This document shows, piece after piece, positions 18,203-25,515 of a stretch of 41,041 nt of DNA. The notes beneath the pieces were generated by a model. That model had not been told where the DNA came from, made no database searches, and worked only from the letters and a program-made list of their open reading frames with translations. The DNA is from Cypionkella sp. GTDB lineage: Bacteria; Pseudomonadota; Alphaproteobacteria; Rhodobacterales; Rhodobacteraceae. The stretch's first letter is position 1. Each line of letters opens with the position of its first letter. The stretch covers positions 1-41,041 of the forward strand of contig NZ_JAQGKQ010000096.1 in NCBI RefSeq assembly GCF_028290025.1, in the 5' to 3' direction. Position numbers and translations under genes: made by a program.

Positions 18203-18214
18203 ATTTGATCAAAT
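18203..18214. promoter_or_regulatory. 12-bp palindrome upstream of ligase operon
   Basis: Perfect palindrome ATTTGATCAAAT in the 147-nt gap between the second permease and the first glutamine-synthetase-like gene. An imperfect second element, GTGTC-5 nt-GACAC, follows at about 18222-18236. Candidate operator for control of the amine-degradation genes; the regulator is not in this window. Confidence 0.4.
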
Positions 18215-18341
18215 TGCGTGGGTGTCACAACGACACTCGCCGGGGTCGGACAAAATAGGATAGGATCAAGGGCATGATCCACAATCCTCCGCTGGCGTTT
18301 GCGCAAGTGTGGGGGAATGCGTGCCTTCCTGATGTGTATTG

Positions 18342-19679
18342 ATGAAAGACTGGCTGAGAAAGCATCCCGACGTGCGCACCATTCGTGTCGCTGCGGCGGA
18401 TTTGAACGGGCAAGCCCGGGGCAAACGCGTGCCTGCGCGCTTTGCCGATAACGTAGTTAAGAACGGCACGCGGTTTCCGTTCTCGGTGTTGAACCTCGAC
18501 ATTTGGGGCGAGGATATTGACGACAGCCAACTGGTGTTCGAACAGGGCGACCAAGACGGCATCCTGAAGCCAACCGAGCGTGGCTTCATGCCAATGCCGT
18601 GGCTGGAAGCCCCCACCGCGCTGCTGCCGATCTGGATGTTCCGCGAAAATGGCACGCCCTACGAAGGCGACCCGCGTCATGCTTTGGCGACGGTGGTAAA
18701 CCGTTTCAAAGCCCGTGGGCTGACACCCGTGTGCGCGATTGAGCTTGAGTTCTTCCTGATTGATGACTCCGGGAAAACCCTGCAAGCCCCCGCGAGCCCT
18801 CGCTCCGGCAAGGTGCGTAAAGCCGCAGAAACCCTGTCGATTCGGGCACTTGACGCGTTCGACACCTTCTTCACCGACCTTTACGACGCCTGTGAAGCGA
18901 TGGATATTCCCGCCGACACCGCCACTTCGGAAACCGGACTTGGCCAGTTTGAGGTTAACCTGATGCACTCCGACGACGCCCTGCGCGCCGCCGATGATGC
19001 GTGGTTGTTCAAGATGCTGGTCAAGGGTTTGGCGCGGCGTCACGGCTTTGCCGCCAGCTTTATGGCAAAACCCTACCCTGAGTATTCCGGCTCCGGCCTG
19101 CACACCCACTTCAGCGTGCTCGACGAAAAAGGCGACAACGTGTTTGACTCAGGCGGCCCAAAAGGCACCACCATGATGAAGAACGCCGTCGCGGGTTGTT
19201 TGAACGCGATGCACGATTCCACGCTGATTTTCGCGCCGCACCAGAACAGCTACGAGCGTCTGGTTCCCGGCAAGCACGCCCCCACCGCCGTTGCTTGGGG
19301 CTATGAAAACCGCACCGCCGCGATCCGTATTCCGGCAGGCAATCCGGCCGCGCGCCGCATCGAACACCGCGTTGCGGGCGGCGATGTGAACCCCTACCTG
19401 ATGCTCGCCGCCATCCTTGGCGCGGCGCTCGACGGTATCGAGAATCAGATGGAGCCGCCAAGCCCGATCGTCGGCAACGCCTATGCCGTCGAAGGTCTGC
19501 CGCAGATTCCGACCAGTTGGGAGGCCGCGATTGACGCGATGGAGCAATCCGAAATCGTCGCGCGCTTCATCCATCCCGAGCTGATCAAGAACCTGATCTC
19601 CACCAAGCGGCAAGAGCACCACTACATCGGTGAACTGACCGACGCCGAACGGATTGAGCTGTATCTCGACACCGTTTAG
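18342..19679 (+). CDS. Glutamine synthetase-family ligase, gamma-glutamylputrescine synthetase-like
   Basis: Predicted ATP-dependent ligation of glutamate to an amine (PuuA-type reaction). The 445-residue product has the GS beta-grasp start ('RTIRVAAADLNGQARGKRVP'), metal/ATP residues in 'IELEFFL' (E134, E136), 'ETGLGQFEVN' (E197, E204), 'GLHTHFS' (H254) and 'NRTAAIRIP', and lacks the adenylylation loop of GlnA. The ATG at 18342 is used; a TTG directly before it follows a stop codon. With the second GS-like gene, the amidotransferase and the PuuB-like oxidase, the context supports polyamine catabolism rather than ammonia assimilation. The exact amine is unknown. Confidence 0.9.
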   Translation: MKDWLRKHPDVRTIRVAAADLNGQARGKRVPARFADNVVKNGTRFPFSVLNLDIWGEDIDDSQLVFEQGDQDGILKPTERGFMPMPWLEAPTALLPIWMFRENGTPYEGDPRHALATVVNRFKARGLTPVCAIELEFFLIDDSGKTLQAPASPRSGKVRKAAETLSIRALDAFDTFFTDLYDACEAMDIPADTATSETGLGQFEVNLMHSDDALRAADDAWLFKMLVKGLARRHGFAASFMAKPYPEYSGSGLHTHFSVLDEKGDNVFDSGGPKGTTMMKNAVAGCLNAMHDSTLIFAPHQNSYERLVPGKHAPTAVAWGYENRTAAIRIPAGNPAARRIEHRVAGGDVNPYLMLAAILGAALDGIENQMEPPSPIVGNAYAVEGLPQIPTSWEAAIDAMEQSEIVARFIHPELIKNLISTKRQEHHYIGELTDAERIELYLDTV

Positions 19680-19715
19680 CGCGGAAACCGCCGATGCGGC
19701 CTCTACCAAATCCTA

Positions 19716-19749
19716 CTGCGTCCCCCCTTGACCAAACGGCGGGACGCAG
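19716..19749 (+). terminator. Hairpin between ligase 1 and amidotransferase
   Basis: Perfect 9-bp stem CTGCGTCCC / GGGACGCAG with a 16-nt loop, 36 nt after the ligase stop and 34 nt before the amidotransferase ATG. No U-tract; may attenuate or stabilise the transcript. Confidence 0.45.
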
Positions 19750-19783
19750 CGCAGTCTTAACCCACAACAACCCCGGAAAACCC

Positions 19784-20464
19784 ATGCTTATCGGCATCTT
19801 GCAAACAGGTCTGGCCCCTGACGCCCTGATAGAGACTTCGGGCGATTACCCAGATATGTTCGCGCGTCTGCTAGCAGGCAATGGCTTCACTTTCCGCACC
19901 TATCGCGTGTTGGAAAATCAGTTCCCGGCCTCGGTTTCCGAATGCGACGGCTGGCTGATCACCGGCTCGCGCTTTGGCGCTTACGAAGATCACGACTGGA
20001 TTCCGCCGTTAGAAAGCTTCATCCGTGACGTCTATGCAGCCCATATTCCGATGGTCGGCATCTGCTTTGGTCACCAAATTATCGCACAAGCGATGGGCGG
20101 TAAGGTTGAACGCTACGCAGGCGGCTGGGCGGTAGGCGCCACCGATTACGACTTCAACGGTGAAAAACGCACGCTGAACGCTTGGCACCGTGACCAAGTC
20201 ACCGAAAAGCCCGCCAGTGCTAAGATTTTGGCCACAAACGATTTCTGCACCAATGCGGCGCTACTTTACGACGATCGCATGTTGACCGTGCAAGCCCATC
20301 CTGAATTTCGCCCCGAATTCATTGATGGCCTGATGCAAACTCGGGGCAAAGGTCTGGTCCCCGACGATGTGATGGCGGCAGCCGCCGACAGGCTGTCAGA
20401 CCCCGTTCAAGATCAGACGATGGCGGCGCAAATCGCTGCATTCTTCAAGGCAAAACGACAATAA
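19784..20464 (+). CDS. Class I glutamine amidotransferase-like protein, possible gamma-glutamyl hydrolase
   Basis: A 226-residue GATase1 domain standing alone. The triad is visible: nucleophile Cys94 in 'GICFGHQI', His172 and Glu174 in 'QAHPEF'. There is no fused synthetase domain. Because it lies between two gamma-glutamyl-ligase genes, it may hydrolyse gamma-glutamyl intermediates, the job done by PuuD (peptidase C26) in the E. coli Puu pathway, though its sequence looks closer to the GuaA-type COG0518 group than to PuuD. The ATG at 19784, with GGAAA upstream, gives the proper beta strand 'MLIGILQTG'; a longer in-frame extension has no support. Confidence 0.88.
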   Translation: MLIGILQTGLAPDALIETSGDYPDMFARLLAGNGFTFRTYRVLENQFPASVSECDGWLITGSRFGAYEDHDWIPPLESFIRDVYAAHIPMVGICFGHQIIAQAMGGKVERYAGGWAVGATDYDFNGEKRTLNAWHRDQVTEKPASAKILATNDFCTNAALLYDDRMLTVQAHPEFRPEFIDGLMQTRGKGLVPDDVMAAAADRLSDPVQDQTMAAQIAAFFKAKRQ

Positions 20465-20509
20465 GTCCCCAGCCTCGCCGGGGTTAACCCGAACCAACAG
20501 TGTGATAAA

Positions 20510-21865
20510 ATGTCCAAATGGACCGACCAACTGCCAGAGGCAGCCCGCAACTATATCGGTGACCGCCGGGTAGACGAAGTCGAATGTGTGATCGGCGACA
20601 TTGCCGGAGTGGCGCGCGGCAAGGCGATGCCAGCGGCGAAATTCGCCTATCAAACCAACTACTTCCTGCCGAACTCGATCTTCCTGCAAACCATCACCGG
20701 GGAATGGGCCGACAACCCCTTCGATGCCTTCACCGAGCCTGACATGATCCTGGAGCCCGATTTCACCACCGCCACCGCCGCGCCGTGGACCGCCGACGTG
20801 ACGCTGCAAGTCATCCACGACGCCAAAGATCAAGAGGGCAATCTCGTCCCCTTCGCCCCGCGCAACGTGCTGCGCCGGATTGTGGAGCTTTACGCAGCCC
20901 AAGGTTGGACCCCCGTAGTCGCGCCCGAGATGGAGTTTTTCCTGACCGCCCGCAACATCGACCCCAACCAGCCGGTGATCCCACCAATGGGCCGCTCTGG
21001 CCGTCGCGCGGCTGGCAAGCAAGCCTACAGCCTTTCCGCCATCGACGAATACGGCAAGGTTATCGACGACATCTATGACTTCGCCGAGGCGCAAGGTCTT
21101 GAAATTGACGGTATCTTGCAAGAAGGCGGCGCGGGCCAGATCGAGCTCAACCTCGCCCACGGCGACCCGATCCGGCTTGCTGACGACGTGTTTTTCTTCA
21201 AACGCATGATCCGCGAAGCCGCCCTGCGCCACGATTGTTTCGCCACTTTCATGGCTAAACCGATTGCAGGCGAGCCGGGTTCGGCCATGCACATCCACAC
21301 CTCGGTGGTCGATAGCAAAACCGGCAAGAACATCTTCTCGGATAAAAAGGGCGGCGAAACCGATCATTTCCTGCATTTCATCGCCGGATTGCAAAACCAC
21401 CTCACCGGGGCCATCGCTTTGCTTGCGCCTTACGTGAACAGCTACCGCCGCTATGTGCCTGATTTCGCAGCACCAATTAACCTTGAATGGGGCCGCGACA
21501 ACCGCACCACCGGCCTGCGTATCCCGATCAGCAGCCCCGCCGGTCGCCGCGTCGAAAACCGTCTGCCCGGAATGGATTGCAACCCCTACCTCGGCATCGC
21601 CGCCACCCTCGCTTGCGGTTATCTGGGCCTGATGGAAAAGAAAAACCCCCGGCCCGAATTTGCTGGCTCGGCCTACATCGACAGTGACGATATCCCGGTG
21701 AACATGGGCGACGCGCTGGATCTTCTGGAAGAAGACAAAGCCCTGTGCGAAGTGCTTGGGCCAGAATTCGTAGCGGTTTACGACTCAGTAAAACGCAATG
21801 AATACAAAGAGTTCCTGCAAGTCATCAGCCCGTGGGAACGCGAACATCTGTTGTTGAACGTGTAA
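20510..21865 (+). CDS. Glutamine synthetase-family ligase, second paralogue (PuuA-like)
   Basis: A 451-residue GS-fold ligase, clearly diverged from the one at 18342. Key residues appear in 'PEMEFFL', 'GGAGQIELN', 'SAMHIHTS' and 'NRTTGLRIP', and the end 'SPWEREHLLLNV' is typical of gamma-glutamylputrescine synthetase-like proteins. It begins 45 nt after the amidotransferase and its stop is 1 nt from the start of the PuuB-like oxidase, so ligase and oxidase are almost certainly cotranslated. Likely first step: glutamate plus putrescine (or similar amine) to the gamma-glutamyl derivative. Which paralogue uses which amine cannot be told from sequence. Confidence 0.92.
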   Translation: MSKWTDQLPEAARNYIGDRRVDEVECVIGDIAGVARGKAMPAAKFAYQTNYFLPNSIFLQTITGEWADNPFDAFTEPDMILEPDFTTATAAPWTADVTLQVIHDAKDQEGNLVPFAPRNVLRRIVELYAAQGWTPVVAPEMEFFLTARNIDPNQPVIPPMGRSGRRAAGKQAYSLSAIDEYGKVIDDIYDFAEAQGLEIDGILQEGGAGQIELNLAHGDPIRLADDVFFFKRMIREAALRHDCFATFMAKPIAGEPGSAMHIHTSVVDSKTGKNIFSDKKGGETDHFLHFIAGLQNHLTGAIALLAPYVNSYRRYVPDFAAPINLEWGRDNRTTGLRIPISSPAGRRVENRLPGMDCNPYLGIAATLACGYLGLMEKKNPRPEFAGSAYIDSDDIPVNMGDALDLLEEDKALCEVLGPEFVAVYDSVKRNEYKEFLQVISPWEREHLLLNV

Positions 21866-21866
21866 C

Positions 21867-23168
21867 ATGAACCTGCTGCACGCCAACGATAAAACCGGCG
21901 CTTACCCGCCGTCTTACTACGCCGCGACCCGCACGCCGCTAGCCCCATTCCCAACCCTGCAAGGCGAAACCCGCGCCGATGTTTGCATCGTCGGCGGCGG
22001 ATACACCGGGCTTTCAGCCGCCCTGCATCTTGCCGAAAAGGGCTATGATGTGGTGCTGCTGGAAGCCCACAAACTCGGCTTCGGCGCATCGGGCCGCAAT
22101 GGCGGGCAAGTAGGTTCCGGTCAGCGGCAAGATCAAGACTGGATAGAGAACACGGTCGGCGTTGATACCGCGCACAAACTCTGGGATTTAGCCGAAGAAT
22201 CAAAGGCTTTGGTGAAGAACCTCATCCAAACCCACAACATCCCCGTCACCTTCTACCCCGGCATTGCCCATGCTTGTTGGACAGATGAACAGGTCCGCGA
22301 CAGCCACGCCTACGCCGAAAAACTCCGCCGCGACTACGGCTACAGCCATCTTGAGACCTTGGACCGCGCAGGCATCCAGGCCCTGATCGGCTCAAAGGTC
22401 TTCAAAGGCGGCGAAATCGACCGCGACGCAGGTCACCTCCACCCGCTGAACTACGCGCTCGGTATAGCCGCAGCCGCCGCCAAATCCGGCGCGCGCTTGC
22501 ATGAATTGTCCGAAGTTATCCGCATTGACCACGGCCCCACCCCCATCGTCCACACCGCCACCGGCCATGTCAAAGCCAAGCAACTCATCCTCGCAGGCAA
22601 CGGTTATCTCGGCGATCTCGCCCCAAAAGTCGCCGCAAAAGTCATGCCTATCAACAACTTCATCCTGGCCACCGAACCTTTAGGCGACCGCGCCAGGGAT
22701 ATCCTCGCGCAACCCATCGCCGTTGCCGACACCAAATTCGTGGTCAACTACTGGCGCCTCTCCGAAGACAATCGCCTGCTGTTTGGCGGTGGCGAATCCT
22801 ATGGCTACCGCTTCCCCGACATCATCAAAACCACTTCAAAACCGATGTTGGAGATTTATCCGCAGCTGAAAGGCACCAAAATCGACTACGCTTGGGGCGG
22901 CACTTTGGCGATCACGATGAATCGAATGCCCTGCTTCGCGCGGCCGATGCCGAACACGCTTTCGGCCTCGGGTTACTCTGGCCACGGTGTTGCGATGGCG
23001 ACGCTTGCGGGCAAAATCCTCGCCGAAGCCACCGCCGCGCAGTCCGAGCGTTTCGATCTGATGGCGAGCCTGCCGCAGCATCGCTTTCCCGGCGGCGCTG
23101 CCCTGCGCTGGCCGCTTCTGGTGCTGGCGATGACGTGGTATGGCATGCGCGACCGCTTGGGCCTGTAG
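21867..23168 (+). CDS. puuB: FAD-dependent oxidase, PuuB-like
   Basis: A 433-residue D-amino-acid-oxidase-family flavoprotein. The N-terminal 'ADVCIVGGGYTGLSAALHLAEKG' segment (~33-55) is the FAD dinucleotide-binding fold, followed by 'VVLLEAHKLGFGASGRNGGQ' (~58-77), the second FAD/substrate motif of gamma-glutamylputrescine oxidases. 'SGYSGHGVAMATLAGK' near 367 is the C-terminal FAD contact. Predicted reaction: oxidation of gamma-glutamylputrescine to the aldehyde with release of ammonia and H2O2. Starts 1 nt after ligase 2. No gamma-glutamyl-aldehyde dehydrogenase (PuuC) is adjacent; the ALDH at 31032 is in another operon. Confidence 0.9.
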   Translation: MNLLHANDKTGAYPPSYYAATRTPLAPFPTLQGETRADVCIVGGGYTGLSAALHLAEKGYDVVLLEAHKLGFGASGRNGGQVGSGQRQDQDWIENTVGVDTAHKLWDLAEESKALVKNLIQTHNIPVTFYPGIAHACWTDEQVRDSHAYAEKLRRDYGYSHLETLDRAGIQALIGSKVFKGGEIDRDAGHLHPLNYALGIAAAAAKSGARLHELSEVIRIDHGPTPIVHTATGHVKAKQLILAGNGYLGDLAPKVAAKVMPINNFILATEPLGDRARDILAQPIAVADTKFVVNYWRLSEDNRLLFGGGESYGYRFPDIIKTTSKPMLEIYPQLKGTKIDYAWGGTLAITMNRMPCFARPMPNTLSASGYSGHGVAMATLAGKILAEATAAQSERFDLMASLPQHRFPGGAALRWPLLVLAMTWYGMRDRLGL

Positions 23169-23234
23169 TTTTTCCATCTCTGCGCGGCCCGCCTGACAAC
23201 GCGCCACTGTTACAAACTCACGAAACCGCAGCAA

Positions 23235-23261
23235 AATTCCGCCTGTCAAATAGGCGGAATT
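23235..23261 (+). terminator. Hairpin after puuB-like gene
   Basis: Perfect 10-bp inverted repeat AATTCCGCCT / AGGCGGAATT with a 7-nt loop, 66 nt after the oxidase stop. Probable operon end; lacks a U-tract, so an operator role for the next gene is an alternative. Confidence 0.5.
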
Positions 23262-23310
23262 CACCCAAAGCCCGAGATTGTCACTAGCCTGTCACCAATC
23301 ATGCGTTTAA

Positions 23311-23341
23311 AGCTTTCCTGAAGAAGACTTTAAGGAAAGCT
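23311..23341 (+). promoter_or_regulatory. Hairpin that covers the ribosome-binding site of the aminotransferase gene
   Basis: Perfect 9-bp inverted repeat AGCTTTCCT (23311-23319) / AGGAAAGCT (23333-23341) with a 13-nt loop. The right arm contains the Shine-Dalgarno AGGAAAG of the gene starting at 23348, so the stem would hide it. Suggests translational control (RNA structure, protein binding or temperature). Confidence 0.5.
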
Positions 23342-23347
23342 GTGATC

Positions 23348-24565
23348 ATGGCTGCTGACGGACAAAGCCTCGCCCCGAAAACCTACGATTCCGAACCAAT
23401 CCCAGAGGCCGCCCGCGCTGAAATTGACCGCCTGCTCTCCTCCGGCGATTTGTTCCGCTACACCGCCGCTGAAGGCGCGCCAGTCTCCCTGCTCGAACAG
23501 GAATTTGCCGACCTGTTAGGCTCCAAATATGCCCTCGCCGTCGCCTCTTGCTCCGCAGCCCTATTCCTCGCGATCAAAGCACTCGACCTGCCGCGCGATG
23601 CCAAAATCCTGATCCCAGCCTTCACCTTCGCCGCTGTGCCCTCTGCCGTTGTCCACGCCGATTGCACCCCGGTTCTGGTCGAGGTCGGCGAGAATTACCG
23701 CGTCGATATGGCCGATTTCGCGGCCAAACTCGACGATGCGAGCGCCGTGCTGATCAGCCATATGCGGGGCCATACCTCTGATATGGATGCCATCATGGCG
23801 CTTTGTGATGCCAGAAATATCCCGGTGATCGAGGATGCCGCGCACTCGCTTGGCACCACTTGGCATGGCAAAAATATCGGCACCATTGGCAAGGTTGGCT
23901 GTTTCAGCTTCCAGTCCTACAAGCTGGTGAACGCGGGTGAAGGTGGCATCCTGATCACCGATGATCCCGAGATTGCCGCCCGTTGTGTCATCATGTCGGG
24001 CGCTTACGAGCAGAACTGGAAAAAGCACCCAGGTATGCAAAACAGCTACATGTTGTGGCAAAACAAGCTACCACTCTACAACATGCGGATGCAAAACCTG
24101 TCTGCCGCCGTGATCCGCCCACAACTGCCCGAGGTCGCCACCCGCGTTGCCAAGGGTCGCGCGGGCCATGACCGGGTTGCGGCCGAGCTAAACACCAGCG
24201 CCTTCCTGACCGTGCCGCCCGCCTTGGCTGCCGAACAGCGCGCCCCCGATTCGATCCAGTTCAACCTCGCGGGCGAGTGGACTGATGCGCAGGCTTTCGC
24301 CTTTCAGGCCCACGCCAAACAGCGTGGCGTTTCGGTGCAGATCTTCGGTCTGACCGAAGGCAATGCCCGCGCGTTTTGGAATTGGGAGTTTCTCGGCCCT
24401 GCCCCCGAATTGCCGCGCACCCGCGCCATGCTGATGCGGGCTTGCGATGTGCGCCTTCCAACGCGGCTGACCGAATCCGAGCTTGATTACATCGCCACCG
24501 CCCTGACGACAGCGGCCGCCGCGGTGAAAGCGCCGCTGAAATCCGCCGCCATCGCCTCGGCCTAA
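23348..24565 (+). CDS. DegT/DnrJ/EryC1/StrS-family PLP aminotransferase
   Basis: A 405-residue fold-type I PLP enzyme of the family that usually aminates keto-sugars. Features: 'LFRYTAAEGAPVSLLEQEFA' at the start, cofactor segment 'VASCSAALFLAIKALDLP' near 65, 'IEDAAHSLGTTW' near 160 and the PLP lysine K192 in 'FSFQSYKLVNAGEGG'. Fits the family length (370-410). The ATG at 23348 is chosen over a GTG at 23342 because AGGAAAG then has normal spacing. It follows the polyamine-type operon but has its own leader with a hairpin; no nucleotide-sugar genes are nearby, so the substrate may be a non-sugar keto/aldehyde compound. Confidence 0.88.
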   Translation: MAADGQSLAPKTYDSEPIPEAARAEIDRLLSSGDLFRYTAAEGAPVSLLEQEFADLLGSKYALAVASCSAALFLAIKALDLPRDAKILIPAFTFAAVPSAVVHADCTPVLVEVGENYRVDMADFAAKLDDASAVLISHMRGHTSDMDAIMALCDARNIPVIEDAAHSLGTTWHGKNIGTIGKVGCFSFQSYKLVNAGEGGILITDDPEIAARCVIMSGAYEQNWKKHPGMQNSYMLWQNKLPLYNMRMQNLSAAVIRPQLPEVATRVAKGRAGHDRVAAELNTSAFLTVPPALAAEQRAPDSIQFNLAGEWTDAQAFAFQAHAKQRGVSVQIFGLTEGNARAFWNWEFLGPAPELPRTRAMLMRACDVRLPTRLTESELDYIATALTTAAAAVKAPLKSAAIASA

Positions 24566-24652
24566 ACCCGCTTCGATAAATCAACCGCGCGCTTGCATTT
24601 TTACCCTTGCAGCCGCGCCGCCCCTCGCTTATCTCACCGCAATCCGACGGTT

Positions 24653-24727
24653 GCGGGCGTAGCTCAGGGGTAGAGCATAACCTTGCCAAGGTTAGGGTCG
24701 TGAGTTCGAATCTCATCGCCCGCTCCA
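24653..24727 (+). tRNA. tRNA-Gly (GCC), copy 1
   Basis: 75 nt including encoded CCA. Acceptor stem GCGGGCG / CGCCCGC, D-arm AGCTCAGGGGTAGAGC, anticodon loop CTTGCCAAG giving anticodon GCC, T-arm GTGAGTTCGAATCTCAT. Identical to the copy at 24868. Followed by its own intrinsic terminator. Confidence 0.97.
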
Positions 24728-24743
24728 TCGGAAATCAAAAACG

Positions 24744-24768
24744 GGCGTCCTTCGGGACGCCTTTTTTG
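24744..24768 (+). terminator. Intrinsic terminator after tRNA-Gly copy 1
   Basis: GGCGTCC-TTCG-GGACGCC, a 7-bp stem with a stable UUCG tetraloop, followed directly by TTTTTTG. Textbook Rho-independent terminator. Confidence 0.92.
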
Positions 24769-24867
24769 TTAGCAAAACCCACCGGTTTGTTTGCGAAACC
24801 CACCAAAAATCCGCAGAAATACCGCTTGCACCCCCCACCTCACCCCGCTAAATACCCCCTACGGAGT

Positions 24868-24942
24868 GCGGGCGTAGCTCAGGGGTAGAGCATAACCTTG
24901 CCAAGGTTAGGGTCGTGAGTTCGAATCTCATCGCCCGCTCCA
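24868..24942 (+). tRNA. tRNA-Gly (GCC), copy 2
   Basis: 75 nt including CCA, identical base for base to the copy 140 nt upstream (anticodon GCC). The sequences flanking the two copies differ, so the duplication is of the gene itself and not of a longer unit. Confidence 0.97.
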
Positions 24943-24982
24943 ATAGCAAAACGGCCGCTCACCCGAGCGGCCGTTTTGCTAT
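24943..24982 (+). terminator. 18-bp perfect hairpin after tRNA-Gly copy 2
   Basis: Perfect 18-bp inverted repeat (24943-24960 / 24965-24982) with the 4-nt loop ACCC; the right arm is GAGCGGCCG followed by TTTT inside the stem. It begins at the base after the tRNA CCA. Strong, symmetrical, probably bidirectional terminator. Confidence 0.88.
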
Positions 24983-25086
24983 GGCGGGGATCGTGCGCTG
25001 TCGCAAACCTGCCAAACACAACCTTCGCACTTACCATAAACCCCTTGCACCGCCCGCCAGTTTCCCCTATTTCACCCGAACCTTGA

Positions 25087-25160
25087 GGCGGGTGGGCAGG
25101 CAGGCTATGCGCTGGATTGCAAATCCATGTAGATCGGTTCGATTCCGATACCCGCCTCCA
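25087..25160 (+). tRNA. tRNA-Cys (GCA)
   Basis: 74 nt including CCA. Acceptor stem GGCGGGT / ACCCGCC, anticodon stem-loop CTGGATTGCAAATCCAT with anticodon GCA, T-arm ATCGGTTCGATTCCGAT. I see no repeat of its 3' end further downstream, so no sign of an integrated element using it as attachment site within this window. Confidence 0.95.
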
Positions 25161-25515
25161 GGGAATACCTAACTACTTGAACACATCCCCTATTTTTCCT
25201 TAGCGGCATCTTTACGCGCCTAGCGCAGCGGTCAAGATCGTCTGCATAGCGTCGGTTCACCACCGCCTGCGAGTCATTCAAAACGAATTGCTTGATTTTT
25301 GCCCGTGACGTGCCAAACTCCGTCGCCAGATGCACCAGGTGCATCATATTTTTGGTCGATGCTACGAGTCGTCAGATTTTGGGCGAACTTTGCAGTTTCC
25401 GGGCTTTGAAGGTCTGGCTCCCAAACTGGTGCACAGGATGCGAATTTGAATATTGGGTTGGGCCTCGCCCTATCCCGCTTGCATGGCATAAATTTTTCAG
25501 AATGGAGCCGAAGCA
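25161..25515. other. Non-coding leader region of the cytochrome/cyclase/peptidase operon
   Basis: 355 nt between tRNA-Cys and the three-gene operon. Short open frames here read partly through the tRNA in antisense and have no family likeness. It contains a 17-bp palindrome at 25329-25345 and presumably the operon promoter. Composition becomes slightly richer in A/T than the flanks. Confidence 0.4.
25329..25345. promoter_or_regulatory. 17-bp palindrome upstream of three-gene operon
   Basis: GATGCACC-A-GGTGCATC: perfect 8-bp arms around one central base, 171 nt before the first start codon. The size and symmetry fit a dimeric regulator's operator; regulator unknown. Confidence 0.4.

Noticed and set aside
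20396..21400. 334-codon minus-strand frame across the second ligase gene
   Set aside because: Antisense shadow of a clearly coding glutamine-synthetase-family gene; no motifs of its own.
24653..24942. Two identical 75-bp units considered as a CRISPR-like or other repeat array
   Set aside because: They are complete tRNA-Gly genes; only two copies exist and the spacer is a terminator region.
25105..25347. 80-codon minus-strand frame downstream of and through tRNA-Cys, considered as integrase debris
   Set aside because: Its last third is the tRNA read in antisense and the rest lacks integrase catalytic motifs; no repeat of the tRNA end was found to mark an attachment site.
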